A stretch of DNA of 21,255 bases from Candidatus Zixiibacteriota bacterium. GTDB taxonomy: Bacteria > Zixibacteria > MSB-5A5 > RBG-16-43-9. The notes below the pieces were generated by a model, which saw only the letters and a program-made list of their open reading frames with translations, was not told the DNA's origin and searched no databases. The stretch is taken from contig JAOUFL010000008.1 of the NCBI GenBank assembly GCA_029858245.1, positions 1-21,255 of the forward strand, read 5' to 3'. The translations under genes and the position numbers were made by a program. Of this stretch, positions 7,453 to 15,586 are shown piece after piece. Within the stretch, counting starts at the first letter, position 1, and every line of letters starts with the position of its first letter.

Positions 7453-8760
7453 TTATTGCCTTCCTTCTTTGTAGGGATATTGAAGTTCATACTCTCCATA
7501 ACCGGTTACGTCCACAAACAGGAATCGACGATTCAGGCGATAATAGTACCAGATCTGATATGGTCGTGAGTTGAGCTCAAAGGGATGTCGGTCTACCTCA
7601 TCCGGTGCCCCGAATTTAATGTAGACCATCCCCATATCGGTTTTATATCCTTCCTTATCATATATACGAAAATGAGCATTAGCATATCCCACCCTTTTAT
7701 AATACTCGTCCTTTAACTCGTTTTCCGGTGTATCGGGAGTTGGGTCTTTGGACTTCCAGAACTCCTGCCACTTTTTAATTCTTTCTTCCCCCTCCACTTC
7801 CTTTAACTCGTTCAGCTCTCTGGTATTGGCAACATAACGCATAAGGTCAACTGCTTGCTGATAATCGGCTTTCAACTGATAGAGCAGTGACCATTTTATC
7901 TCCAGCTCCTTTTGTGTTTTTGTTATCTCCTTACCTTTTTCGTTTAGCAATAACACTCTGAGATTATATAACCCGTTTGCTATCCCGTCTATCTGAATCT
8001 TCTTGAACTCATAGAGAATCTGATCAGCTTTCGATAACTGCGTGATTTTCGAGGTATCACTGTATACTATAGCCTTGTTGTTTGCCTCTATTTCATAAAT
8101 AAGCAAATAATCCAGGGTGCCTGACAATTTTAAATTATAGAGCTCTAAATAAACCCAGAAAAGATTTTCCGGGTCACCAAAAGTAGCGGAAACACTGGGG
8201 ATTACCTTTTGACCCCTTTTATTAAATTTACTGGAATCTGGTTTCTCCTCTATACTGCGAGCTAATTCCAACCCGCTGAAAGTAATTTTGTTCTTCTCCA
8301 GGGATTGCAGGGTAAGTTGATGTTCCTGTTTAATCGCCTTTTGCGAATTCTTATCGATAAGCTTAACACTTAATTTATACTCCCCTTCCGGGAGATTTAA
8401 ATTAATCTGGTTTATGAGGAAATTTACGGAAGACTGGGTTTCCTCATAACTTTCGACTATATACTCTTCCTCATGGGAGCTGGCATTAACCTGCTTGTTT
8501 TTAGCGAAAAGAACGATTTCTATCTCGTACCTTGCTTTGAATCTATCCTGGTCTTTTACAAAAGTTAAGGCATTGTTGAATATCTTATAGTAAACCTCTA
8601 CTCTCCAGTCATCGCTCTGGTTTTCTGTGAAATAAGCATAATCCATAAGAAAACCTTGCTCCTCAGATTCCTCCGTATAGCCGAAATCGGTCTGCGAAAA
8701 GGAAACCTTGGTTACCAGCAAAAATATGCTCAAAACCAGAAGAAAAATTTTCTCTTTCAT
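7453..8760 (-). CDS. GWxTD domain-like secreted protein (second paralogue, Trp replaced by Tyr)
   Basis: This 435-residue paralogue of the next gene has the same design: signal peptide (about 1-22, ending VSFSQ), a beta-rich middle, and a C-terminal GWxTD-type domain. The domain shows FWKSKDPTPDTPENEL and then GYKTD (371-375) followed by MGMVYIKFGAPDEVDRHPF. The tryptophan of the name-giving motif is tyrosine here, while the flanking residues are kept. Strand blocks such as EGEYKLSVKLIDKNSQKA parallel those of the paralogue. The ATG at 8760 has no Shine-Dalgarno and follows 96 AT-rich bases after the permease gene, the largest gap in the operon, so weak or separately controlled translation is possible. 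Function unknown. Confidence 0.87.
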   Translation of the reverse strand: MKEKIFLLVLSIFLLVTKVSFSQTDFGYTEESEEQGFLMDYAYFTENQSDDWRVEVYYKIFNNALTFVKDQDRFKARYEIEIVLFAKNKQVNASSHEEEYIVESYEETQSSVNFLINQINLNLPEGEYKLSVKLIDKNSQKAIKQEHQLTLQSLEKNKITFSGLELARSIEEKPDSSKFNKRGQKVIPSVSATFGDPENLFWVYLELYNLKLSGTLDYLLIYEIEANNKAIVYSDTSKITQLSKADQILYEFKKIQIDGIANGLYNLRVLLLNEKGKEITKTQKELEIKWSLLYQLKADYQQAVDLMRYVANTRELNELKEVEGEERIKKWQEFWKSKDPTPDTPENELKDEYYKRVGYANAHFRIYDKEGYKTDMGMVYIKFGAPDEVDRHPFELNSRPYQIWYYYRLNRRFLFVDVTGYGEYELQYPYKEGRQ

Positions 8761-8856
8761 AACTAAAATATAAATATATTATCCGAAAATAACTACTTAA
8801 TTTTTTATATCTTTATTAATAAATTTACCCCCTCATCAATCTTTGATCCGGCCTTT

Positions 8857-10107
8857 TTATTCGTATCTCAGAGAAACTATAGGATCTACTTTTGCTGCCC
8901 GGTAAGCTGGATATATCCCGAATACCAATCCCACACCCACTGCTACCGAAAAACCTATGATCACCCAGGGTAAGGAAACACTTGCAGGTAATGGTGTGAC
9001 TGCACCGATGAGCTGGCTTAAAAGTAACCCTATGATTATACCCAGAATACCTCCAGTGCCGCTTAAGGTCATAGCCTCAATTAAAAATTGCCAGATTATA
9101 TTCCTTTTTTTTGCTCCGATAGCTTTTCTGATCCCGATTTCCCTGGTCCTCTCTGTAACCGAAACCAGCATTATGTTCATCACCCCTACCCCCCCCACCA
9201 TCAATCCTATGGAAGAAATCACCACCATAACTAAATATATAGCCCCGGTTATCTGATGGTAGACCTCCATTAGATCATCCTGTGTTGAGACAGCAAAATC
9301 ATTTGGTTTTTCCGGAGGAACAGCCCTTCTTATTCTCATGAGCTCGGTTATCTCGTCAATAGCTTTGGACATAAGCTCCGGAGATTCAGGCCTGGCAACC
9401 AAAAGCAATTCCTTCTCATCTGGATAAAGCTGCATATAAGTCCAGTAAGGTAAAAGCACATAATTGTTCATGTTTTCATCCAGAAGGTTGGGTCTTTCTT
9501 CCATTACCCCGATAACTGTGAATTTCCTGGGTGAAAAGTTTTCCCCACCCAGCTTTACTTCTTTACCTATGGGGTCCATGAAAGGGAATATCTTCTCTGC
9601 TAAATCCGCACCTAACACCACTACATCAGCATGATAATTTATATCTGCATCTGTGAAAAATCTACCCTCGGCTATGAAGTTATTGTTCACCACCTCATAT
9701 TCCGGCATAACACCTGAAAGCTCGAAATTGGTCACCTCTTCTTTACCAAATTTTATTACTTTTGGACCTGGTCCCCAGTTCTGGGGAGAAACCTCACCAA
9801 TCGAGGGGCAGAATTCTCTTACTGCTATGGCATCCTCAAAAGTAATAGGTTTTCGTTTCCTTTCCTCTTCCGACCTTCTCCCTAACTGGATTCCGATATC
9901 AAACCTGGTAACATAGATGGTATCGGAGCCTAAGGATTCAATCTGTTTTGCCATACTATTATTTAAACCCTGAATAATGGAGACCATTCCGATAACTGAT
10001 GTAACTCCGACCAGGACACCCAGGACAGTTAAAAAGGACCGCATTTTATTAGCCTTAAGCGCAGCCAGCGCCATGGTAATAGCTTCTTTTATCTCAAACA
10101 GAGTCAT
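8857..10107 (-). CDS. MacB/FtsX-family ABC permease (second of a tandem pair)
   Basis: A 416-residue permease of the MacB type. The first membrane span follows KANKMRSFLTVLGVLVGV (about 20-44). A periplasmic MacB core domain covers about 45-285, and three spans fill the C-terminal third (about 287-312, 340-362, 375-400). The typical cytoplasmic coupling motif VSVTERTREIGIRKAIGAKK lies between spans 2 and 3, and the protein ends in the classical PIVSLRYE. Such permeases do not translocate through the membrane themselves but drive periplasmic substrates through a TolC-like channel. No Shine-Dalgarno precedes the ATG at 10107; a six-codon mini-frame (10121-10104) overlaps it by ATGA, hinting at coupled translation. 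It is clearly paralogous to the gene before it and probably shares the ATPase encoded at 11377. Confidence 0.92.
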   Translation of the reverse strand: MTLFEIKEAITMALAALKANKMRSFLTVLGVLVGVTSVIGMVSIIQGLNNSMAKQIESLGSDTIYVTRFDIGIQLGRRSEEERKRKPITFEDAIAVREFCPSIGEVSPQNWGPGPKVIKFGKEEVTNFELSGVMPEYEVVNNNFIAEGRFFTDADINYHADVVVLGADLAEKIFPFMDPIGKEVKLGGENFSPRKFTVIGVMEERPNLLDENMNNYVLLPYWTYMQLYPDEKELLLVARPESPELMSKAIDEITELMRIRRAVPPEKPNDFAVSTQDDLMEVYHQITGAIYLVMVVISSIGLMVGGVGVMNIMLVSVTERTREIGIRKAIGAKKRNIIWQFLIEAMTLSGTGGILGIIIGLLLSQLIGAVTPLPASVSLPWVIIGFSVAVGVGLVFGIYPAYRAAKVDPIVSLRYE

Positions 10108-10134
10108 ATTTTAAATTTCATTACTTTTTATTTC

Positions 10135-11352
10135 TTATTCATATCTTAAACAAGCTATAGGATCCAGCTTAGCTGCTTTCATAGCTGGAAAAATCCCAAA
10201 GAAAAGACCCACTGAGGTAGCTATGATTACTCCGGCTATAACTGACCAGAGCTCAATAGCTGCTGGAAGCGGGGAGGCAATATCCACTATCTTGGCAATC
10301 ATAGCACCCAGGATAATACCTATCACTCCTCCTACCAGTGATAAGGTAACAGCTTCAACCAAAAACTGCCATAAAATATTTTTTTTCTTTGCTCCTACTG
10401 CTTTTCTTACACCGATCTCCCTGGTTCTTTCTGTGACCGAAACCAGCATTATGTTCATTATGACAATACCGCCGACCACTAAGGCGATGGAGGAGATCCC
10501 GATCATAACTAAAAAAGCTGTGGCGGTGAAAGTGCGATAAATATTCATAATCGATTCTGCCGTTGAAATATCGAAATCATCCGGTTTATCGTACTGTACA
10601 TCTCTTCTTGTTCTGAGTATCAGTCTAGCCTGATCCTGAGCCTGCTGCATAGTGCTGAAATCTTCTACCCTGACATAGATAAGCAGAAACTGATTTGAGC
10701 CAAAGAGCTTATTAAAAGTGGTGATTGGAATCAACACGAAATTATCCTGGCTCTGCCCTAAAAAGTTTCCTCTTTTTCCGGCTACACCTATAACCTTAAA
10801 GTAATAATCACCTATCTTGATATTTTTGCCTATTGGATCCTGGCTGGAGAATAGTTTGTCTGCTATTTCCCATCCGATAAGAACCACCCTCCGGTTATGC
10901 TCATCCTCAAAATCCGAGTGTGATCTTCCATTCTCCACATTGAACTCCATGATCTCGGAAAAATTGGAAGTAGCTCCTACCACTGCGATGTCGCTGATAT
11001 AATCCTTTTTATACTTCACTTTTCTTGTAGTAAACTGCCTGGCTCCTACTTTCCAGCACAAAGGGCAGTTTTCCTTAATCGCCTCCATATCTTCCATGGT
11101 AAGGTCTTTTCTCTTAAGTGCTTCATGAAATTCCTCATCAGTTACAATTGCTCCGAATTTATCTACGAAAAAGGTGGAAGAGCCTAAGCTTGATATCCTG
11201 TCAGCTACATATTTATTCATTCCCGCTATAATCGAGACCACAGCGATTACTGTCATAACCCCTATGATCATTCCTATCAGGGTAAGGATTGACCTGAGCT
11301 TGTTCGAGATAAGTGACCTTAGGGCAATCCCCACGCTTTCAAAAAACTGCAA
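10135..11352 (-). CDS. MacB/FtsX-family ABC permease (first of a tandem pair)
   Basis: A 405-residue MacB-type permease with the same four-span layout as the following gene: span 1 at about 20-42, periplasmic core domain to about 275, and three C-terminal spans. The coupling segment VSVTERTREIGVRKAVGAKK is nearly identical to the paralogue, and the end PIACLRYE is also shared. The core domain has a CPLC pair near residue 90 that the paralogue lacks. The start is TTG at 11352, supported by GGAGGG at 11358-11363 five bases upstream. It lies 24 bases after the ATPase gene and 27 before the second permease. The two permeases may form a heterodimer around one ATPase pair, or two alternative homodimers. 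Confidence 0.92.
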   Translation of the reverse strand: MQFFESVGIALRSLISNKLRSILTLIGMIIGVMTVIAVVSIIAGMNKYVADRISSLGSSTFFVDKFGAIVTDEEFHEALKRKDLTMEDMEAIKENCPLCWKVGARQFTTRKVKYKKDYISDIAVVGATSNFSEIMEFNVENGRSHSDFEDEHNRRVVLIGWEIADKLFSSQDPIGKNIKIGDYYFKVIGVAGKRGNFLGQSQDNFVLIPITTFNKLFGSNQFLLIYVRVEDFSTMQQAQDQARLILRTRRDVQYDKPDDFDISTAESIMNIYRTFTATAFLVMIGISSIALVVGGIVIMNIMLVSVTERTREIGVRKAVGAKKKNILWQFLVEAVTLSLVGGVIGIILGAMIAKIVDIASPLPAAIELWSVIAGVIIATSVGLFFGIFPAMKAAKLDPIACLRYE

Positions 11353-11357
11353 ATTTT

Positions 11358-11363
11358 CCCTCC
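11358..11363 (-). promoter_or_regulatory. Ribosome binding site supporting a TTG start
   Basis: GGAGGG on the minus strand sits five bases before the TTG at 11352. No in-frame ATG or GTG nearby has a comparable site, so the rare TTG start of the first MacB-type permease is well supported. Confidence 0.7.
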
Positions 11364-11376
11364 TGCAAAAAATAAC

Positions 11377-12057
11377 CTATTTTAATCTCTCTTCCTTTTC
11401 TATCATTCCATCCCTTATATGCACGATCCTATCCGCATATTTGGCTATGTCAAACTCGTGTGTGATTATGATTATGGTATTACCCTCAGAGTGAAGTCGA
11501 TCAAAGAGCTTCATAATTTCATTACCGGTAACTGTATCCAGGTTCCCTGTAGGTTCGTCTGCCAGAATCAGGGCAGGATTATTCACTATTGCCCGAGCTA
11601 TGGCTACCCTTTGTCTTTCTCCTCCTGAAAGCTCATTCGGTTTGTGAGTCATCCTTTCTGCCAGATCCACCATCTGCAGAGCCTTTTTCGCTCTCTGGAT
11701 TCTCTCTTTTGATTCGGTACCGTTATAGATTAAGGGAAGCTCTACATTGTGCAGGGTAGATGCTCGCGGCAGGAGGTTAAAAGTCTGGAAAACAAATCCA
11801 ATTTCCTTATTGCGGATAAAAGCCAGTTCATCGTCATTCATCTCGCTCACCAATCTGCTGTTCAGATAATATTTGCCTTCAGAGGGCGTATCCAGACACC
11901 CGATAAGATTCATCAGGGTTGATTTACCCGAGCCTGAAGGTCCCATAATCGCCATATACTCCCCTTTCTCAATTTCCAGATTTATACCTCTGACAGCTTG
12001 AACCTTCTCAGTCCCTATCTCATATACTTTCCAGAGATTTTCGGTTTTAATCAGCAC
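11377..12057 (-). CDS. ABC transporter ATP-binding protein, LolD/MacB-type
   Basis: The 226-residue ATPase has Walker A GPSGSGKS (39-46), Q-loop Gln91, signature LSGGERQR (143-150), Walker B ALILADEP (162-169) and the switch histidine His200. The ADEPTGNLD stretch and the short length are typical of the LolD/MacB/FtsE group that works with FtsX-like permeases. It starts with GTG at 12057 and overlaps the adaptor gene by 11 bases; GAGG lies about nine bases ahead. Only one such ATPase is present for two permeases, so it presumably serves both. Its role is to convert ATP hydrolysis into the mechanical movement of the periplasmic permease domains. Confidence 0.95.
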   Translation of the reverse strand: MLIKTENLWKVYEIGTEKVQAVRGINLEIEKGEYMAIMGPSGSGKSTLMNLIGCLDTPSEGKYYLNSRLVSEMNDDELAFIRNKEIGFVFQTFNLLPRASTLHNVELPLIYNGTESKERIQRAKKALQMVDLAERMTHKPNELSGGERQRVAIARAIVNNPALILADEPTGNLDTVTGNEIMKLFDRLHSEGNTIIIITHEFDIAKYADRIVHIRDGMIEKEERLK

Positions 12058-13288
12058 TTTTACTTTCCTCTTTTTTCGCTTTTTTCTCTATCTTCACCTT
12101 ATTACCATCTTTCAATGTTCTTAGCATTTTATAACTGCCGGTAATTATCTGGTTATCCTCTTTCAAGCCCTCAACTACTTCTATATTCTGCTGGTCAGCA
12201 ATACCGGTCTTCACCGGAACGAACTTCGCTCTGCTTTTCTCTACCAAAAAGACCCCCTCTATTTCTTTCTTCTTCTTTTTTTCATCAGCTTTTTGCTCCG
12301 GGGAGGTCGAAGCTCCAGCTTCACCTTCTTTGGATTTGGTATTCAGAGTATCTTTTTTCTCCTCCCTCATCACTATAGCAGCTATAGGTATGTTCAGAAT
12401 GTTTTGATGAGAAGCAGTAGTTATATCAACTGAAGCCGACATCCCTGGTTTTATTCCCTTAATCTCGTTCTTTATTAATATCTTGACTAAAAAATTCACC
12501 ACCTGGTCCTGGGTGCCATAACCGGATACCTTGGCTGCATTCCCTATCTCTGAAACCTCTCCCTCAAAGGTGGTATCCGGAAATGCATCTATTTCAATTT
12601 CGGTCTCCTGACCTAATTTCACCTCTGCGATATCGGTCTCGTCTATCTCCACCTCAACCTCGAACTCAGCTAAGTCCGAAACGGTCATAATCTCGGTGGG
12701 ATTGTAAGTAGCCCCGGTTACCATCTCTCCCTCTTTTTTCTTCAATTCGGTAATCTTCCCGGTCATAGGAGAGTTGATGGTGGTTTTTGCCAGAAGGTCT
12801 TTTGCCTGCTTTAAGGAAGCCACGGATTGCTCATACTGAGCTTTAGCTACATTATACAGAGTCAGAGCTTGATCGTATTGTTCCTGGGAAGTTAGATTTT
12901 TCTCATATAGCTTTTTCTGGCGTTCGTAAACCAGCCCTGTTTGTTCCAGATTTGCTTTTGCAGAGTTCATCTGCGCTGTGGATTGATCTACCATGGAGTT
13001 ATACTCCGCAGGGTCGATCTGAACTAATAACTGTCCTTTTTTAACCATATCTCCATCTTCGACCGGGAGGTTTATTATAACTCCGGGGACAGTAGCGCTG
13101 ATCTTAACATCCTTAATCGCCTGAATTTTACCGCTTCCGGTTACTACAGATGCTAAATCACCCTTTTTAACCTTATCCACCTCTACCTTATAGGTTTTTT
13201 CTCCAGACCTGAAAAGATTTACCATGACGAAAATTAATATTATGGCAATTACACCGATTATAATTATGATTTTGTTTCTTTTCTTCAT
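12047..13288 (-). CDS. Periplasmic adaptor (membrane fusion protein), MacA/HlyD-like
   Basis: A 413-residue adaptor joining the inner membrane permease to the TolC-like channel. One membrane span (about 5-27, very isoleucine-rich) anchors it. A first lipoyl half near 60-95 (GVIINLPVEDGDMVKKGQLLVQID) is cut by an alpha-helical hairpin to about 165, and the second half follows (INSPMTGKITELKKKEGEMV). Beta-barrel and membrane-proximal domains occupy the rest. A lysine/glutamate-rich insertion at about 308-343, with a run of five lysines, breaks the membrane-proximal part, and the tail is again lysine-rich. The ATG has CCGGAGGA nine bases ahead. It lies 29 bases after the channel gene and overlaps the ATPase gene, as expected for a MacA-MacB-TolC type assembly. 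Confidence 0.93.
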   Translation of the reverse strand: MKKRNKIIIIIGVIAIILIFVMVNLFRSGEKTYKVEVDKVKKGDLASVVTGSGKIQAIKDVKISATVPGVIINLPVEDGDMVKKGQLLVQIDPAEYNSMVDQSTAQMNSAKANLEQTGLVYERQKKLYEKNLTSQEQYDQALTLYNVAKAQYEQSVASLKQAKDLLAKTTINSPMTGKITELKKKEGEMVTGATYNPTEIMTVSDLAEFEVEVEIDETDIAEVKLGQETEIEIDAFPDTTFEGEVSEIGNAAKVSGYGTQDQVVNFLVKILIKNEIKGIKPGMSASVDITTASHQNILNIPIAAIVMREEKKDTLNTKSKEGEAGASTSPEQKADEKKKKKEIEGVFLVEKSRAKFVPVKTGIADQQNIEVVEGLKEDNQIITGSYKMLRTLKDGNKVKIEKKAKKEESKSAD

Positions 13289-13317
13289 CTATGAATTCCT
13301 CCGGTTTATTTAATTTA

Positions 13318-14622
13318 TCATTTACCAATTGCCTTCTCGTACTTGGCAACAGCTAAATTGTAATCGTAAAGGGCTTGAACCTGATTGCTTTTAGCGGTTT
13401 TATAGGAGACATTTGCATCCAGAAGTTCCAACATCGAGGCTGCACCCAAATTATATTTCTCCTGAGTTAACTTCAAATCCTCCTCCGCTGATTTCAAAGC
13501 CTCCTCGGTTAATTGTATCTTTTGCTCGGCTTCCTTCACGGAAAGAAATGCCTGTCTCACTTCAAGTTCCAAATCCCTTTTACTCTGTTTTAGGTTTTCT
13601 CTGGCTAAGTTAAGGTTGGCCTTGGCACTTCTCACATTGGAGGTAGTGGCAAAACCTTCAAATAAATTAATACTCAACCTTATCCCTATATCCCAGGAAT
13701 CATAATTTTTCCAGTCGCTGCTTGAGCTGGGAAATTCAATATCACTCCAGGAGTAATCCCCGAAGAAAGATATACTGGGGAAATTGGCACTTCTGGCAAT
13801 GGTGAGACTGGAATGAGCCTGATTCACCCCCATCCTGGACTTATCTATCTGGGGATGTTTTTCCAAAGCGCTTTTTAGCTCAGATTCCAAATTGGTTTCT
13901 AATTTTTTATATTCCAGCCTGGCATCGATCTCTAGGGGTGTGTTTATATCAAGACCTAACAGGCTATTAAGGGAAGCTTCTGTTAATCTAACATTATTGG
14001 CATAGGTGATTAAATTCAGGCTATCGTTCCCCAGCTGAACTTTAGCCTTGAGATAATCGGAAAGAGAGGCTGAGCCTAAATCGTATCTTGCTTTTGCCAT
14101 ATTAAGCTGTTCTACGCTTTTCTTCACCGCATCCTTTTGTACCTCGTATAGCATCTGGGCTTTTAAAAGATCATAACAACCCTCTTTGATATTTAACTCC
14201 ACTGATTTATCAGCTAATTTTAAATCATCCCAGGCAGACTTTTTACCTGCCTTTTTCAGATTATAGTTAGCCCAGTTTGCCCCACCATTGAAAATGGTTT
14301 GGGTGAGTCCTAAATTGAAACTATATCGATCTCGAGAACTTATCAACTGACCCAGCCTGAAATCCAGGAGATCCTCACTTGTCCTGCGCCAGCCTGAACC
14401 AAGATCGAGCCTGGGCAATAAACCAGACCAGCCACCTAATAGTTCCCATCTGGCTGACTGATAATTCTCCTGTGCAGAACGAGCGGTGAAGCTATTTTTC
14501 AGAGCGATATTGACACAGTCCTCTATGGTGAGAACCTTCTTTTGAGGCATTTGCGCCAAAACTGAAAAGCTGATCCCCAGGATAAGTATTAAGCAAATCG
14601 ATAGAGTAATTACCTTTCTCAT
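13318..14622 (-). CDS. TolC-family outer membrane channel protein
   Basis: A 434-residue outer membrane efflux protein. The signal peptide ends near SVLAQ (about residue 24). Two outer membrane factor repeats follow, each with long heptad-rich helices such as KEAEQKIQLTEEALKSAEED and conserved turns of the type ARYDLGSASLSDYLKAKVQL and EKYNLGAASMLELLDANVSY. These form the periplasmic tunnel and the beta-barrel of a trimeric channel. ATG at 14622 is preferred over GTG at 14628 because AAAAGGAG at 14628-14635 lies five bases ahead of it and would overlap the GTG. The gene sits between the Yip1-like gene (24 bases) and the adaptor gene (29 bases) and supplies the exit duct of the machine. Confidence 0.94.
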   Translation of the reverse strand: MRKVITLSICLILILGISFSVLAQMPQKKVLTIEDCVNIALKNSFTARSAQENYQSARWELLGGWSGLLPRLDLGSGWRRTSEDLLDFRLGQLISSRDRYSFNLGLTQTIFNGGANWANYNLKKAGKKSAWDDLKLADKSVELNIKEGCYDLLKAQMLYEVQKDAVKKSVEQLNMAKARYDLGSASLSDYLKAKVQLGNDSLNLITYANNVRLTEASLNSLLGLDINTPLEIDARLEYKKLETNLESELKSALEKHPQIDKSRMGVNQAHSSLTIARSANFPSISFFGDYSWSDIEFPSSSSDWKNYDSWDIGIRLSINLFEGFATTSNVRSAKANLNLARENLKQSKRDLELEVRQAFLSVKEAEQKIQLTEEALKSAEEDLKLTQEKYNLGAASMLELLDANVSYKTAKSNQVQALYDYNLAVAKYEKAIGK

Positions 14623-14627
14623 CTTCA

Positions 14628-14635
14628 CTCCTTTT
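14628..14635 (-). promoter_or_regulatory. Ribosome binding site deciding the TolC-like start
   Basis: AAAAGGAG on the minus strand lies five bases from the ATG at 14622 and covers the first base of the upstream GTG, which argues for the ATG. Confidence 0.65.
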
Positions 14636-14646
14636 ATAAGTAATTC

Positions 14647-15393
14647 TTACCAGCTAATCGGGACACCCGATATAGACATTCCCAGAACACTTAATCCTAT
14701 GCCAAATATAGCCAGAACGAGCCAGCTTATCAGGGAAGCTGTATAGGCTTTGCCCTTGGTGAACTTATACAGTACAGTCAAACCCAGGGCTATCAGGATT
14801 ATCTCCCAGATGGAGAAGATATCCACAAAAGAGAGCAGTAAATATCTGATTTTGGTAACGTCACCTTCCGGCATCAACAAAGCTAAGCTCGTTTGAATGT
14901 CAGCAGAATTCTTTACTATAATAAGTGGGGTTTTCAGAACTGCCCCCAGAATAGGAACAAAGGAAGCATAGGTTACCACTGATAGAACCTTCTTATATCT
15001 GCTATCTCCGCCCAGTATGATGTTGCAGAAGAAATAAACCAGGGAGGTAAGCAGGAAAATCCCTATGAGATTTTTTAATATCTCACCCACGGCAGAATTT
15101 ATTCTCTTGGCGGTGTCAACCTCTGCTATCTTATCCAGAACTTCAGGAGGGGCTGAGGATAATTGGGGTATCTGGGAGACTATCTCCTTTTGCAAAAGAA
15201 GACTTTGAGGCAGAATTATCTGCGCTACGATAATGGAGATAACCAGAATGAGAATAAAAGCTGGAAACCACGAAGGTTTATTATTCAAAAAATTAAAAAC
15301 TTTTCTGGGTTCGAAAAATATGCCGGCAATCCTGGAGAGAAATCCCATTTTCTCCACTGCTTCAGGCTCAATAGATTTTTTTCCCTCGTCCAT
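14647..15393 (-). CDS. Yip1-family integral membrane protein
   Basis: A 248-residue membrane protein with a charged N-terminus, then GIFFEPRKVFNFLNNKPSWF, the entry typical of bacterial Yip1-domain proteins, just before the first span. About five hydrophobic spans follow (near 45-65, 120-140, 155-175, 200-215 and 225-245), with a polar, proline-containing loop between the first two. The ATG at 15393 has GGAGG four bases ahead. A longer frame to 15456 would add 21 residues but has no ribosome site, so I reject it. Eukaryotic Yip1 acts in vesicle traffic; the bacterial role is unknown. In this and similar clusters it heads the transporter operon, so I infer an assembly or lipid-environment role. 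Confidence 0.8.
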   Translation of the reverse strand: MDEGKKSIEPEAVEKMGFLSRIAGIFFEPRKVFNFLNNKPSWFPAFILILVISIIVAQIILPQSLLLQKEIVSQIPQLSSAPPEVLDKIAEVDTAKRINSAVGEILKNLIGIFLLTSLVYFFCNIILGGDSRYKKVLSVVTYASFVPILGAVLKTPLIIVKNSADIQTSLALLMPEGDVTKIRYLLLSFVDIFSIWEIILIALGLTVLYKFTKGKAYTASLISWLVLAIFGIGLSVLGMSISGVPISW

Positions 15394-15397
15394 CTTT

Positions 15398-15402
15398 CCT
15401 CC
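15398..15402 (-). promoter_or_regulatory. Ribosome binding site deciding the Yip1-like start
   Basis: GGAGG on the minus strand lies four bases before the ATG at 15393. It fixes the start 21 codons inside the longest possible reading frame. Confidence 0.75.
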
Positions 15403-15421
15403 GTTTAAAAAAAGGTTACAA

Positions 15422-15440
15422 TTTATTTTAACGAAATAAA
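15422..15440. repeat. Short AT-only inverted repeat upstream of the transporter operon
   Basis: TTTATTT (15422-15428) and AAATAAA (15434-15440) flank a five-base centre. It lies 29-47 bases upstream of the Yip1-like start, where an operator or promoter of the ten-gene operon would be expected. No confident -35/-10 pair was found in the 15394-15572 gap. AT richness makes chance likely. Confidence 0.25.
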
Positions 15441-15558
15441 CACTAAAAAGTTTCAAAAATCAACGAAAAATGGAGTTGCAGGGGGAAATTTCAGTAATTG
15501 AATGGAAAAAATATCGGAATAAAAAATAGAACCAATAAAATCATGAGGATTTAATTTT

Positions 15559-15586
15559 TAAATCTTTAACTCTTAATCTTTAACTC
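15559..15586. repeat. 14-base tandem duplication across the stop codon of the pyrophosphatase gene
   Basis: Two adjacent 14-base units differ at one position and share the core AATCTTTAACTC (15561-15572 and 15575-15586). The hppA stop codon (15573-15575) lies in the right-hand unit, so the codons for the last residues VKD are repeated just after the stop in another frame. It looks like a local slippage duplication. Confidence 0.8.

Noticed and set aside
10104..10121. Six-codon mini-frame (MKFKI-stop) overlapping the second permease start
   Set aside because: No ribosome site of its own; noted only as possible coupling.
15394..15456. Longer N-terminus for the Yip1-like protein
   Set aside because: No ribosome site precedes the upstream start, while GGAGG is correctly placed before the ATG at 15393.
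15493..15546. Hydrophobic 17-codon minus strand frame between hppA and the Yip1-like gene
   Set aside because: No ribosome site and very AT-rich DNA in which such frames arise by chance.
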